Positions 26,003 to 34,103 of a stretch of DNA of 43,515 nt are shown piece after piece. Where the stretch lies: assembly GCA_022768785.1 (NCBI GenBank), contig JALELI010000020.1, positions 1 through 43,515 on the forward strand, given 5' to 3'. Source of the DNA: Arcanobacterium sp. (lineage in GTDB: Bacteria > Actinomycetota > Actinomycetes > Actinomycetales > Actinomycetaceae). Position 1 is the first letter of the stretch, and each line of letters begins with the position of its first letter. The translations under genes were made by a program, and so were the position numbers. Below the pieces are notes generated by a model. That model had not been told where the DNA came from, did not search any database, and worked only from the letters and a program-made list of their open reading frames with translations.

Positions 26003-26223
26003 GCCATCACCTCCGCTTGAATTGCCTTGGCACTGCGATGATCAATGGCCACCCGTGCCCCCGCGATGTTGAGAATGAGACCGCCATAAGCGCTGTGCTG
26101 CACAATAAACGTTTGGGCTCCCACACGCACTCCCATTTCCTGCATACGCAACTGATTTTTGCCGGGCACCGGCACTTCTATGAGGCGGATTGGCACTCGC
26201 ACTGGGCAACTACTTAATTTCAT
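25999..26223 (-). CDS. feoA: FeoA SH3-like protein
   Basis: A 74-residue cytoplasmic SH3-fold partner of FeoB. The core LRMQEMGVRVGAQTFIVQ matches the FeoA pattern (R-x-x-x-M-G-x-x-x-G), and the end GARVAIDHRSAKAIQAE matches its C-terminal strand. The start at 26223 lacks a ribosome site and lies 5 nt from the IdeR-like box. GTG codons a few residues in (giving VRVPIRLIEVP or VPIRLIEVP) are alternative starts and would give repressor-promoter overlap a more usual geometry. First gene of feoABC. Confidence 0.9.
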   Translation of the reverse strand: MKLSSCPVRVPIRLIEVPVPGKNQLRMQEMGVRVGAQTFIVQHSAYGGLILNIAGARVAIDHRSAKAIQAEVMA

Positions 26224-26228
26224 ATAAT

Positions 26229-26247
26229 TTAGGGTAGCCTAAGCAGG
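26229..26247 (-). promoter_or_regulatory. IdeR/DtxR-type iron box upstream of feoA
   Basis: TTAGGGTAGCCTAAGCAGG matches the 19-bp IdeR/DtxR consensus (TTAGGTTAGSCTAACCTAA) at 14 positions by eye. Overlapping it, TAGCCT-AAGC-AGGCTA forms a palindrome. Iron-loaded IdeR would repress the feo operon. Known: DtxR-family control of iron uptake in actinobacteria. The site here is inference. Confidence 0.65.
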
Positions 26248-26374
26248 CTAACTAAGGGAAACCTAAAACAAATTTCGGGAAAATTCCCCGCCCTTTCCCT
26301 ACCCTCGCTCATAATCCTCGACACAGTGAGGGACTAAAACAGGCTAAAACGGGCTAAAAGCCCTGGCTCAAACT

Positions 26375-26415
26375 GAAAACGGGTGGGGCCCGGAGAAATT
26401 CTCCGAGCCCCACCC
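26375..26415 (-). terminator. Intrinsic terminator of ppdK
   Basis: GGGTGGGGCCCGGAGAA (26381-26397) pairs with TTCTCCGAGCCCCACCC (26399-26415), 16 of 17 pairs plus one G-U. On the minus strand it is followed by GTTTTC. It starts 21 nt after the ppdK stop. A strong terminator. Confidence 0.85.
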
Positions 26416-26435
26416 TCGATTTACCCGCTGCAAAA

Positions 26436-29192
26436 TCAGGCGGTGGCATTCACCGCACTGCCGCCTTCTTCTTCAGCTGCCGCTTCACTTTCGTTGGAGA
26501 TAGCGGCGCGGCCAGCTTCGAGCCGAGCCACTGGCACCCGGAATGGAGAGCAGGATACATAATCCAACCCAACCCAGTGGAAGAAGTGGATCGATTGCGG
26601 ATCGCCGCCGTGCTCACCGCACACGCCGAGGTGTAGCTCGGGATTCGCCTTCCGGCCACTCTCTGCTGCAGAGCGCACCAGCGCCCCCACACCGCGCCAA
26701 TCGATACTCTCGAACGGGCTCGTGCCAAAGATCCCATACTCGTAATAGTCATTGAAGAATGCCGCCTCCACGTCGTCACGCGAGAAGCCCCACGTGGTCT
26801 GCGTGAGATCGTTGGTGCCAAACGAGAAGAAGTTTGATTCCACAGCGATACGGCCAGCGGTGATGGCAGCGCGCGGCAACTCAATCATATTGCCGATTGG
26901 CAGATCCACCTTCATGCCGCTCTCTTCTTCCACGCTGTGGAGCACATCGAGCGCCATATCACGAGCAATCTGCATCTCACGAGTAGATCCCACGAGCGGA
27001 ATCATAATTTCCGGCTTCGGATCTTTGCCCTGCTTGCGCAGCTCCACGTATGCTTCAGCAATTGCACGCACCTGGAGCTTGATCAAGCCCGGCATCTTCA
27101 AGCCAAGGCGGATACCGCGCAGCCCGAGCATTGGGTTCGCCTCGTGGTTGGCTTTCACAGCTTGCAGCAAGCGCTTCTCTTGATCAGTGATCTGCTCGCC
27201 TTTAGCCTCTTTCACGGCCAGTTCTACCGAGAGCTCCGTGAGATCGGGCAAGAACTCATGCAGCGGCGGATCAATGAGGCGCACCGTCACCGGCAAGCCG
27301 TCCATAGCGCCGAAGATCCCGATAAAATCGCCTCTCTGAAGTGGCGTGAGCGCAGCATAGGCCGCTTCCCGCTCTGCATCGGTGTCTGCGAGAATAACAG
27401 CTTCGATGAGCTTACGGCGATCACCGAGGAACATGTGCTCCGTGCGGCACAAGCCAATCCCTTGAGCCCCAAACTCACGGGAGCGCACGGCGTCTTCAGG
27501 ATTATCAGCATTTGCACGCACCTGGAGCCGCGCTTTCTGATCAGCGCGGGTGAGGATCCGATCCACAGCCGTCACCAGCTCCACCACGTCTGCGTCATCA
27601 CCCGCAGCTTCCAGAGCGGCGCCGAGCCCCTTGGAGATGTACGTCATCACAGCTGAATCGGTCACCGGCACACGGCCTTCAAAAATTTCACCAGTAGCGC
27701 CGTCAATAGCGATCACGTCACCAGCGTGATATGTGGTGTCTTTGCTCTTCACATACACACTGCCAGCAGCTTCGTCTACCACGAGATCTTCAGCGCCCAC
27801 CACTGCGCAGCGCCCCATACCACGAGCCACCACTGCAGCGTGCGAAGTTTTCCCGCCGCGCGCAGTGAGCACGCCGGCAGCCACCACCATGCCCTGCAGA
27901 TCATCTGGGTTGGTTTCGCGGCGCACCAAAATCACTGTGGCACCCGCCTGGGTGCGCTCCACTGCCTGCTCGTTATTCATCACGATTTCACCCACAGCGG
28001 CACCTGGGGAAGCAGGCATACCTTTCGAGATGAGCTTCTTCTCCGCTTTCTTATCGAACTGTGGGAAAAGCAGCGAGGTGAGCTGATCGCCGGTAACTCG
28101 AGTAACAGCTTCATCCTTCGTGATCAAGCGCTCATTCACTAGCTGCGCCGCGATGCGGAATGCCGCCGAAGCGGTGCGCTTGCCCACACGGGTCTGCAGC
28201 ATCCAGAGCTTGCCCTTTTGAATCGTGAACTCAATATCACACATATCGCGATAGTGAGTTTCAAGGGTGCGCATAATATCGCGCAGCTGATCGTAGCTCG
28301 CTTTGTCGAGCTTTTCGAGATCTGCCAGCGAGAGAGTATTGCGAATACCAGCCACCACATCTTCGCCCTGAGCGTTCTGGAGATAGTCCCCATAGACGCC
28401 GGAATGGCCAGTTGAGGGGTCGCGCGTGAAGCATACGCCGGTGCCAGAATCCAGCCCCATATTGCCAAACACCATCGTCTGCACGTTCACAGCAGTGCCG
28501 AGATCGTTTGGAATCCGCTCACGGCGGCGATAGATACGAGCACGATCAGTATTCCAAGAACGGAACACTGCCTCCACTGCCATATCCATCTGATCGCGGG
28601 GATCCTGCGGGAAGTCCCTGCCCGTTTCACGCTTCACAATGTCTTTATAGGTAACCACGAGCTCTTGAAGATCCCCCGTGGTCATGTCGAGATCGCCCTT
28701 GTATCCCTTATTCGCTTGCAATGCGTGCAGCTGATCAGCGAAGAGATCGCCGTCAATATCCATCACCGTTTTGCCGAACATCTGGATCAAGCGCCGGTAG
28801 GAATCCCATGCGAAACGTTCATTGCCACTCTGCTGAGCCAAACCGAGCACACTGGCATCATTCAAGCCAATATTCAGCACGGTTTCCATCATTCCCGGCA
28901 TCGAGAATTTAGCGCCAGAGCGCACGGAAACTAGCAGCGGATCTTCGGCGTCGCCAAGGGTCTTTCCCATCATTTCTTCCACGCCGCGAATGGCCGCCGT
29001 CACCTCCACATCGAGAGTATCCGGCACCGAGCCAGTGTTGAGGTACGCCCTGCACGCATCAGTGGTGATGGTGAATCCCGGAGGAACTGGCAGGCCAAGA
29101 TTAGTCATCTCTGCCAGGTTCGCACCTTTGCCACCGAGGAGATCTTTCATATCTTTATCGCCCTCGGCAAACTTATACACATATTTCGTCAT
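26436..29192 (-). CDS. ppdK: Pyruvate, phosphate dikinase
   Basis: A 918-residue cytosolic enzyme that interconverts pyruvate + ATP + Pi with PEP + AMP + PPi. The N-terminal nucleotide-binding domain begins DLLGGKGANLAEMTNLGLPV. The phospho-His lies in GGKTSHAAVVARGMG. The C-terminal PEP/pyruvate barrel shows the ECRT-like GLCRTEHMF, GTNDLTQTTWG and CGEHGGDP with the catalytic Cys. Length is normal. GAAGGG precedes the ATG at 29192. Pyrophosphate-linked glycolysis or gluconeogenesis is typical of anaerobes. It is flanked by hairpins on both sides, so probably monocistronic; no PPDK regulatory protein is adjacent. Confidence 0.97.
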   Translation of the reverse strand: MTKYVYKFAEGDKDMKDLLGGKGANLAEMTNLGLPVPPGFTITTDACRAYLNTGSVPDTLDVEVTAAIRGVEEMMGKTLGDAEDPLLVSVRSGAKFSMPGMMETVLNIGLNDASVLGLAQQSGNERFAWDSYRRLIQMFGKTVMDIDGDLFADQLHALQANKGYKGDLDMTTGDLQELVVTYKDIVKRETGRDFPQDPRDQMDMAVEAVFRSWNTDRARIYRRRERIPNDLGTAVNVQTMVFGNMGLDSGTGVCFTRDPSTGHSGVYGDYLQNAQGEDVVAGIRNTLSLADLEKLDKASYDQLRDIMRTLETHYRDMCDIEFTIQKGKLWMLQTRVGKRTASAAFRIAAQLVNERLITKDEAVTRVTGDQLTSLLFPQFDKKAEKKLISKGMPASPGAAVGEIVMNNEQAVERTQAGATVILVRRETNPDDLQGMVVAAGVLTARGGKTSHAAVVARGMGRCAVVGAEDLVVDEAAGSVYVKSKDTTYHAGDVIAIDGATGEIFEGRVPVTDSAVMTYISKGLGAALEAAGDDADVVELVTAVDRILTRADQKARLQVRANADNPEDAVRSREFGAQGIGLCRTEHMFLGDRRKLIEAVILADTDAEREAAYAALTPLQRGDFIGIFGAMDGLPVTVRLIDPPLHEFLPDLTELSVELAVKEAKGEQITDQEKRLLQAVKANHEANPMLGLRGIRLGLKMPGLIKLQVRAIAEAYVELRKQGKDPKPEIMIPLVGSTREMQIARDMALDVLHSVEEESGMKVDLPIGNMIELPRAAITAGRIAVESNFFSFGTNDLTQTTWGFSRDDVEAAFFNDYYEYGIFGTSPFESIDWRGVGALVRSAAESGRKANPELHLGVCGEHGGDPQSIHFFHWVGLDYVSCSPFRVPVARLEAGRAAISNESEAAAEEEGGSAVNATA

Positions 29193-29349
29193 TACGTTTT
29201 GCCCTTCGTTGGGATTATCCCGTTATGCTCTTGAAGCCGCGCAAGCGCGGGCCATCTCAAATTTTACTGCATTTTGGGCCTTGAGGCCTATCTCAGCATT
29301 CAGCTCATAGCTGCCCAGCTCACGGGCGCTCTGCCTGCGGCATTCGTAT

Positions 29350-29378
29350 GGGGAGCTAGCTCGCGGCTAGCCCTCCCC
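29350..29378 (-). terminator. Hairpin after moaC
   Basis: GCTAGC (29355-29360) pairs with GCTAGC (29366-29371), extended by GGGG/CCCC (29350-29353 with 29375-29378) past a small bulge. It lies about 15 nt after the moaC stop on the minus strand, with no T-tract. It probably closes the moeB-moeA-moaC transcript. Confidence 0.45.
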
Positions 29379-29390
29379 TAAAAAGCCAAG

Positions 29391-29894
29391 CTACCCGCGG
29401 CTAGGCTGCTCATAGCCTGGGCGCCACCACTCCCCAGATCTTCCGCCCGCCTTATGAATAATTTTGCATTCCGTGATTTCTGCGCTGCGGTCCACGCCTT
29501 TCACCATATCCACAATCGCCAGCGCCGCCACCGAAACGGCAGTGAGCGCTTCCATCTCCACCCCTGTGCGATCTGCAGTTTTCACCTCAGCAGTGATAGC
29601 TACGTGATCCTGCGCAAGCTCCAGATCCACGCTCGCGCCGTGAACGCCGATTGTGTGTGCGAGCGGCAGCAGCTCGGGCACTCGCTTTGCCGCTTGAATC
29701 CCCGCTATACGAGCCACAGCCAACACATCGCCTTTGGGCACTGTGCCACTGCGGAGTGCGTGCATCACGCGCTCTGAGCAGTTCACCCGCCCGATAGCAG
29801 TGGCAGTGCGCACCGTGGGGTGCTTCGCCGTTACATCTACCATATACGCCGCACCTGCCGCGTTGAGGTGTGTGAATTCAATGCGATCATTCAT
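29391..29894 (-). CDS. moaC: Cyclic pyranopterin monophosphate synthase
   Basis: A 167-residue enzyme for the second half of the first molybdenum-cofactor step: it rearranges the MoaA product into cyclic pyranopterin monophosphate. Recognisable are MVDVTAKHPTVRTA, KGDVLAVARIAGIQAAK, the LLPLAHTIGVHG segment (usual LIPLCHP; here the Cys is replaced by Ala) and GVEMEALTAVSVAALAIVDMVK with the catalytic Lys region (DRSAEITECKIIHKAGGRSG). AGGG lies 7 nt before the ATG. It is third in the leftward moeB-moeA-moaC set, 51 nt after moeA. Confidence 0.95.
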   Translation of the reverse strand: MNDRIEFTHLNAAGAAYMVDVTAKHPTVRTATAIGRVNCSERVMHALRSGTVPKGDVLAVARIAGIQAAKRVPELLPLAHTIGVHGASVDLELAQDHVAITAEVKTADRTGVEMEALTAVSVAALAIVDMVKGVDRSAEITECKIIHKAGGRSGEWWRPGYEQPSRG

Positions 29895-29945
29895 TGTGTT
29901 GCCCTATCTTTATGCTCCTAGTTTTCAGTGTGCCACCTTGGCGCC

Positions 29946-31172
29946 TTACAGCCACAGCACCTTCACCCGCTCACCAGCGCGCACCAGCTCTTGATCCGCT
30001 GGAGTGACGGCGAGCAGCTTGGCTTTGGGCAGCGAACCAATCAGGTGCGAACCTGAGCCTCCCGCAGTAGCAGGCTCAACGCCGTCAGCCCCCACCACCG
30101 CCGGCAAAAACTGTGTGCGCCCCACTTTGTGCCGCCATTGCGCACCAGCAACCGCCTCTCCGAAGCAGCTGTCGTAGCTCTGCGCCGCTTCTCCCTGCAA
30201 AATCTTCAACAGCGGAAGCCCAAAGAGCTGCATCGAAACGAACACACTCACCGGATTTCCCGGCAGGCAGAGCACCGGAGTGCCATTCACCACTCCCCAC
30301 CCCTGCGGCTTGCCTGGCTGCATTTTCACTTTCTCAAAATGCACGCCGCGCCCGCGCAACGCCGCCTTCACCACATCAAAAGCTCCAGCACTCACCCCGC
30401 CGGTAGTGATCACCAGATCATTAGTGGCCACCAACTCGTCAAAGACGTCAATAAAGCCAGCCTCTATATCAGAGTGCTCACTGCGCCGTTGCACCTGAGC
30501 TCCTCGCTCTGTTAGAAGTGCAGCCACCATATAGGAGTTTGAATCTGGAATGTGCCCTGGCTGCAGCGGCTCTCCGGGAGCCGCAAGCTCGCTGCCCGTG
30601 GCAAGCACTCCCACTCGCACGCGCCGATACACCCGCGCCGAGCCGTAGCCCAGTGCAGCCAATGCGCCGATATGAGCTGCAGTGAGCAGCGTGCCAGCCG
30701 TGAATGCCAAATCGCCAGCGGCCATATCTTCTCCTGCCAAGCGCACGTGGGCGCCCGAGCGCACTTCGGCAGTGGGCACTATCTGAGTAGGAGGCTCCGG
30801 CTGCATATTTGCGCACTGCCCGCCCTCGGTGTTTTCCACAATCAGCACCGCATCAGCGCCAGCAGGCAAAGGGGCACCCGTCATAACCCGCACTGCCGTG
30901 CCCGGCTGCCATTCGTGCCCGATTCGCGCCACATCGCCAGCCCGCACATCTGCTCGCACTGTAAGCGCCACACTCGGCCGCACATCACCAGCCCGCACAG
31001 CAAAACCGTCCATCGCAGAATTGGTGAATGGCGGGATAGCATAGCGCGAATACACATCAGCTGCGAGCCGCAGTGAATGCGCTTCCTGCAGAGGGATATC
31101 GGCCACCGGCACGGCTGCCCCCATATCCATCACATCGGCGTAATGCTGAGCAACACTCTTCAATTCGGCCAT
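29946..31172 (-). CDS. moeA: Molybdopterin molybdotransferase MoeA
   Basis: A 408-residue enzyme that inserts molybdate into adenylylated molybdopterin. Motifs: the N-terminal PPFTNSAMDGFAVRAGDV, the MTGAPLPAGADAV block, the MPT-binding domain GVLATGSELAAPGEPL and TTGGVSAGAFDVVKAAL, and the LPGNPVSVFVSMQLF block. Length is normal. AAGGAGAAGGAGC precedes the ATG at 31172. It lies 92 nt downstream of moeB and 51 nt upstream of moaC. Its substrate comes from the MogA-type domain encoded divergently at 32142. Confidence 0.96.
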   Translation of the reverse strand: MAELKSVAQHYADVMDMGAAVPVADIPLQEAHSLRLAADVYSRYAIPPFTNSAMDGFAVRAGDVRPSVALTVRADVRAGDVARIGHEWQPGTAVRVMTGAPLPAGADAVLIVENTEGGQCANMQPEPPTQIVPTAEVRSGAHVRLAGEDMAAGDLAFTAGTLLTAAHIGALAALGYGSARVYRRVRVGVLATGSELAAPGEPLQPGHIPDSNSYMVAALLTERGAQVQRRSEHSDIEAGFIDVFDELVATNDLVITTGGVSAGAFDVVKAALRGRGVHFEKVKMQPGKPQGWGVVNGTPVLCLPGNPVSVFVSMQLFGLPLLKILQGEAAQSYDSCFGEAVAGAQWRHKVGRTQFLPAVVGADGVEPATAGGSGSHLIGSLPKAKLLAVTPADQELVRAGERVKVLWL

Positions 31173-31264
31173 GCTCCTTCTCCTTTGTTCAAAGATTCCT
31201 ATTCACCATATTCGCTATTGTTGCCATTTGCCGCCATCACAGCTCACTGCTCAACGCGCAGACT

Positions 31265-31993
31265 TCAATGCGCATATTCAACGGTGCGCACTCGCCCACC
31301 GGCAGCATCTACGAGAGCGAGCGCCCCCACGAGTGGCTTCCCAAACCCTCCGATCAGTTTGAGCGCCTCGCCCGCCATCATTGCTCCCACCACGCCACAA
31401 AGTGGGCCAAAGGTGCCAACCACATGCGGGTCGTCAGTTTGAGAACGCTCTGGTTGCTCGGGATACACCTCGCGCAGCGATCCGCCCAGAACCTCCCCAG
31501 CAGTATTCCGTACACCGTGCCCAAACACGCTCACTTGCCCATAGAAACCGGCCACTGCTCCCCACACCACCGGAATATGAGCACTGGCGCACACCTCATC
31601 AATCAGATAGCGAGTGGGGAAATTATCTGAGCAATCCAGCACCACGTCCCAACGCTGCAGAATCTCGTGCGCAGTGTTGGAAGTGAGCCGCTTTGCGATT
31701 GGCAGGGCATGTACGAACGGGTTGAGCGCCGTTGCCGCGCTCGCAGCGCTGCCCGCTTTCAACGCTCCAGGAGCGTGGTGAATCACTTGCCGATGTAAAT
31801 TGGCCTCCGTCACCACATCGTTATCTACGATCCCAATCGTGCCCACGCCAGCCCCAGCCAGATAGAGGATCACCGGAGATCCCAAGCCTCCGGCTCCCAC
31901 CACTAGCACTCGAGCGCGTTCGATCACCTGCTGTGCTCGTTCACCAAAGCCAGCGAGTTTTATCTGTTGTCTGTATCGCAATTCTTGAGCCAC
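31265..31993 (-). CDS. moeB: MoeB/ThiF-family sulfur-carrier adenylyltransferase
   Basis: MoeB adenylates the C-terminal Gly-Gly of MoaD so that it can receive sulfur. The 242-residue product has the nucleotide motif VLVVGAGGLGSPVILYLAGAG, the activating segment EANLHRQVIH and the DCSDNFPTRYLI motif. A conserved Cys lies in GTFGPLCGVVGAMMAGEALK. No rhodanese domain is attached, unlike MoeZ. I chose the GTG at 31993 because a consensus TATAAT sits exactly 6 nt upstream; the frame stays open to 32041 but that would place the -10 box inside the gene. It is probably leaderless. First of the leftward set moeB-moeA-moaC. Confidence 0.9.
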   Translation of the reverse strand: MAQELRYRQQIKLAGFGERAQQVIERARVLVVGAGGLGSPVILYLAGAGVGTIGIVDNDVVTEANLHRQVIHHAPGALKAGSAASAATALNPFVHALPIAKRLTSNTAHEILQRWDVVLDCSDNFPTRYLIDEVCASAHIPVVWGAVAGFYGQVSVFGHGVRNTAGEVLGGSLREVYPEQPERSQTDDPHVVGTFGPLCGVVGAMMAGEALKLIGGFGKPLVGALALVDAAGGRVRTVEYAH

Positions 31994-31999
31994 ACGCGC

Positions 32000-32005
32000 A
32001 TTATA
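32000..32005 (-). promoter_or_regulatory. -10 TATAAT for leaderless moeB
   Basis: A perfect TATAAT on the minus strand, then 6 nt (GCGCGT), then the GTG at 31993. It is the clearest example of the leaderless geometry in the window. Confidence 0.6.
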
Positions 32006-32129
32006 TGAGAGAGGTATCCGCCACCGACAGCAGCTAGCCACAGCTCCTCAAAAACCTCTCGTACCCAGCTGCCAGGATCGGGCCCGGCCGCTACTCCCTT
32101 TAGTATGGCTAGCTAAGCTGCACTTCTCG

Positions 32130-32135
32130 TAAGAT
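32130..32135 (+). promoter_or_regulatory. -10 TAAGAT for leaderless moaB-moaE
   Basis: TAAGAT followed by 6 nt (AAAAGA) and the ATG at 32142. No ribosome-binding site is seen. It diverges from the moeB promoter within a 148-nt intergenic region. Confidence 0.55.
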
Positions 32136-32141
32136 AAAAGA

Positions 32142-33218
32142 ATGAATGAATGCTCCTTGAAATTTGCTGTGATCACTGTGAGCGACCGCTCTGCCCGCTC
32201 AGAGCGCGCTGATAGCTCAGGAGCGCTCGCCCAAAATTTACTCGCAGAATCCGGCGAAGTGGTGCACTATTCAGTGGTTCCCGATGGGATTGAATCAGTG
32301 CAAGCGGCACTCCACACAGCTATCGGTGCAGGTGCAAATATCGTGATCACCTCCGGCGGCACGGGAATCACACGCCGCGATCTCACTCCACAGGCAGTGG
32401 GCTCGCTGCTCAGCTATGAGCTGCCGGGAATCCCGCGGCTGATTCAATCAGCCTCACGAGTGCCTACAGCAGCTCTCAGCCGCTCGGTGGCCGGAGTGAT
32501 TGACGATGGCGATGTGCGCGCTTTCGTGGTGTGCCTGCCTGGCTCCCCCAATGGAGTGGCGGAGGGCGTTCACGTGCTGCAGCCGCTGTTTGCTCACATT
32601 GCCAGTCAGCTGGCAGATGGGGATCACGAGCCAGCACTAGGCGAGCGCCACCACCATGAGCATAACCATCTGCACACCGCCCACGAACTTCACAGCCCAG
32701 ATTCTTCCCCAAGCAATTGTTCTGCCAACCACACAACGGCCGCTCACACCGCCGCCACATATATGGCTCAGCACCACGACGATACCGCTGCCACTGTGGG
32801 AAAGGTGGCTCTCGTCGGCGTGGTAGATGCTCCCATTAGTATGGCTCAGCTGGAAGAGAGCGTGCAGGTGAACGAAGCTGGGGCGGTGTTGAGCTTCTGC
32901 GGGTGCGTGCGCAATCACGATGCTGGTGAAGCAGTTTCTGGCATCACGTACTCTGCACACCCAAGTGCCCCAGATAAAATTGCCGCAATCGCGGCAAGAG
33001 TGGCTCGCGAATTCAATGTGTATCGAGTGGCCGTGCAGCACCGCTATGGGCATCTTGGCGTGGGCGATGTGGCGTTGGGCGCTGCCGTGAGCGCAGCACA
33101 CCGGCAAACGGCATTCCAGGCGCTAGAAACACTCGTGGAGCTAATAAAAATGGAACTGCCCGTGTGGAAAAAACAAGAATTTACTGACGGCACGGAGCGC
33201 TGGAGCGGAATGGCGTGA
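32142..33218 (+). CDS. Fused MogA/MoaB-type and MoaE molybdopterin proteins with His-rich linker
   Basis: A 358-residue two-domain protein. Residues 1-157 are a MogA/MoaB domain that adenylylates molybdopterin (ITVSDRSARS, TSGGTG at 70-75, LPGSPNG). Residues 220-358 are MoaE, the large subunit of molybdopterin synthase (GAVLSFCGCVRNHDAG; HRYGHLGVGD; HRQTAF; the catalytic-type Lys in PVWKKQEF). Between them is a linker of about 60 residues with at least 12 His (for example HHHEHNHLHTAHELH at 170-184), a possible metal-binding segment. The usual Glu after WKK is Gln. MoaD, its partner, is encoded nearby at 33835. It is convergent with mobA, overlapping it by 38 bp. Confidence 0.92.
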   Translation: MNECSLKFAVITVSDRSARSERADSSGALAQNLLAESGEVVHYSVVPDGIESVQAALHTAIGAGANIVITSGGTGITRRDLTPQAVGSLLSYELPGIPRLIQSASRVPTAALSRSVAGVIDDGDVRAFVVCLPGSPNGVAEGVHVLQPLFAHIASQLADGDHEPALGERHHHEHNHLHTAHELHSPDSSPSNCSANHTTAAHTAATYMAQHHDDTAATVGKVALVGVVDAPISMAQLEESVQVNEAGAVLSFCGCVRNHDAGEAVSGITYSAHPSAPDKIAAIAARVAREFNVYRVAVQHRYGHLGVGDVALGAAVSAAHRQTAFQALETLVELIKMELPVWKKQEFTDGTERWSGMA

Positions 33219-33831
33219 GTCTAGCTTCCAGCGCCCGGGCGTCAGCCGGCGTATCCACATCAGCACAGAAGCTTTCAGGATCCGGCACCTCCGCTAGCTC
33301 CAGGGCACTGAATGCGGAGCGTACAGAGCGGTTGCGCCCATAGGGTAGGCCGCGTAAATCTGCGAGCCAATAGACGCCGAGCAGATAGTGCAGGTGCGTT
33401 CTTCGCTCAGTAGAGCTCTCAAGTTGCACAGCAACTTCAGAAAAAGGAACAGCACCCTGCACAGTTTTCGTGCAAACAGCTGTCTGCTCTTTCCACAGCA
33501 TTGGGCTGAGCGGTGCATCACACGTGCTCAGAGCCACGAGCGCCGATCCGGGGAACTCCGCAAGCTCCTGCACTCCCGCTTGCACACCAGCTAATGGCCC
33601 ACCTTGAGGGGGATCTTCGAGAGCGCGCCACGCTCGGGAGGGAATGGCCACTGTCTCAGGAGCCACCACCACAAGCTGCCCCACAAAACCCACGCGCTGC
33701 ATAGCGTGATACGCCACATCGAGCAGCCGTACGCCGCCCACCTGGTAATCGGGCTTACTTACCCCTCCGAGCCGCACACCGGTGCCTCCAGCGAGAGTAA
33801 TACACGCTGCGAGCTCACCAATTGCTGCCAT
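33181..33831 (-). CDS. mobA: Molybdenum cofactor guanylyltransferase (MobA-like NTP transferase)
   Basis: A 216-residue nucleotidyltransferase that should attach GMP to Mo-molybdopterin, giving the bis-MGD form used by DMSO-reductase-family enzymes such as the dmsA product here. The N-terminal signature is LAGGTGVRLGGVSKPDY. The Asp in STCDAPL is the metal ligand site, and DVDTPADARAL is the family's C-terminal motif. AGGGGG precedes the ATG at 33831, 3 nt after the moaD stop. It is third in the leftward moaA-moaD-mobA set. Its last 38 bases are antisense to the end of moaB-moaE. Confidence 0.88.
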   Translation of the reverse strand: MAAIGELAACITLAGGTGVRLGGVSKPDYQVGGVRLLDVAYHAMQRVGFVGQLVVVAPETVAIPSRAWRALEDPPQGGPLAGVQAGVQELAEFPGSALVALSTCDAPLSPMLWKEQTAVCTKTVQGAVPFSEVAVQLESSTERRTHLHYLLGVYWLADLRGLPYGRNRSVRSAFSALELAEVPDPESFCADVDTPADARALEARLTPFRSSAPCRQ

Positions 33832-33834
33832 CGT

Positions 33835-34089
33835 CTATCCCCCTGCAAAGGGTGGGAGCACATCGAGATGGGCTGGAAGTGGGAGCCGATCCGTAGCATT
33901 CAACGCCTTGCCGTTTGCCACCAGTGCACACACACGCAGCCGACGCGCAAAATCTGCGTCGTGGCGCTCAGTGAGCGCGTTAATCACCGCGCTTATCTCA
34001 GGAGCACTCTGCTCGCACTCAATGCGTTCGCTCTCTACACCGGCAGCTTGCGCTATCCCAGCAAAATAATTCACGGTCAGTGTATGCAC
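33835..34089 (-). CDS. moaD: Molybdopterin synthase sulfur carrier MoaD
   Basis: An 84-residue ubiquitin-fold protein ending in the required Gly-Gly (DVLPPFAGG). It carries sulfur as a C-terminal thiocarboxylate to MoaE. The N-terminal strand VHTLTVNYFAGIAQAAG and the central ALVANGKAL match the family. The start is a GTG at 34089, supported by AAGGAGG 5 nt upstream. The frame remains open to 34200, but that part overlaps the coding end of moaA (stop at 34104), so it is not used. Confidence 0.92.
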   Translation of the reverse strand: MHTLTVNYFAGIAQAAGVESERIECEQSAPEISAVINALTERHDADFARRLRVCALVANGKALNATDRLPLPAHLDVLPPFAGG

Positions 34090-34103
34090 ACAGGCCTCCT
34101 TCT

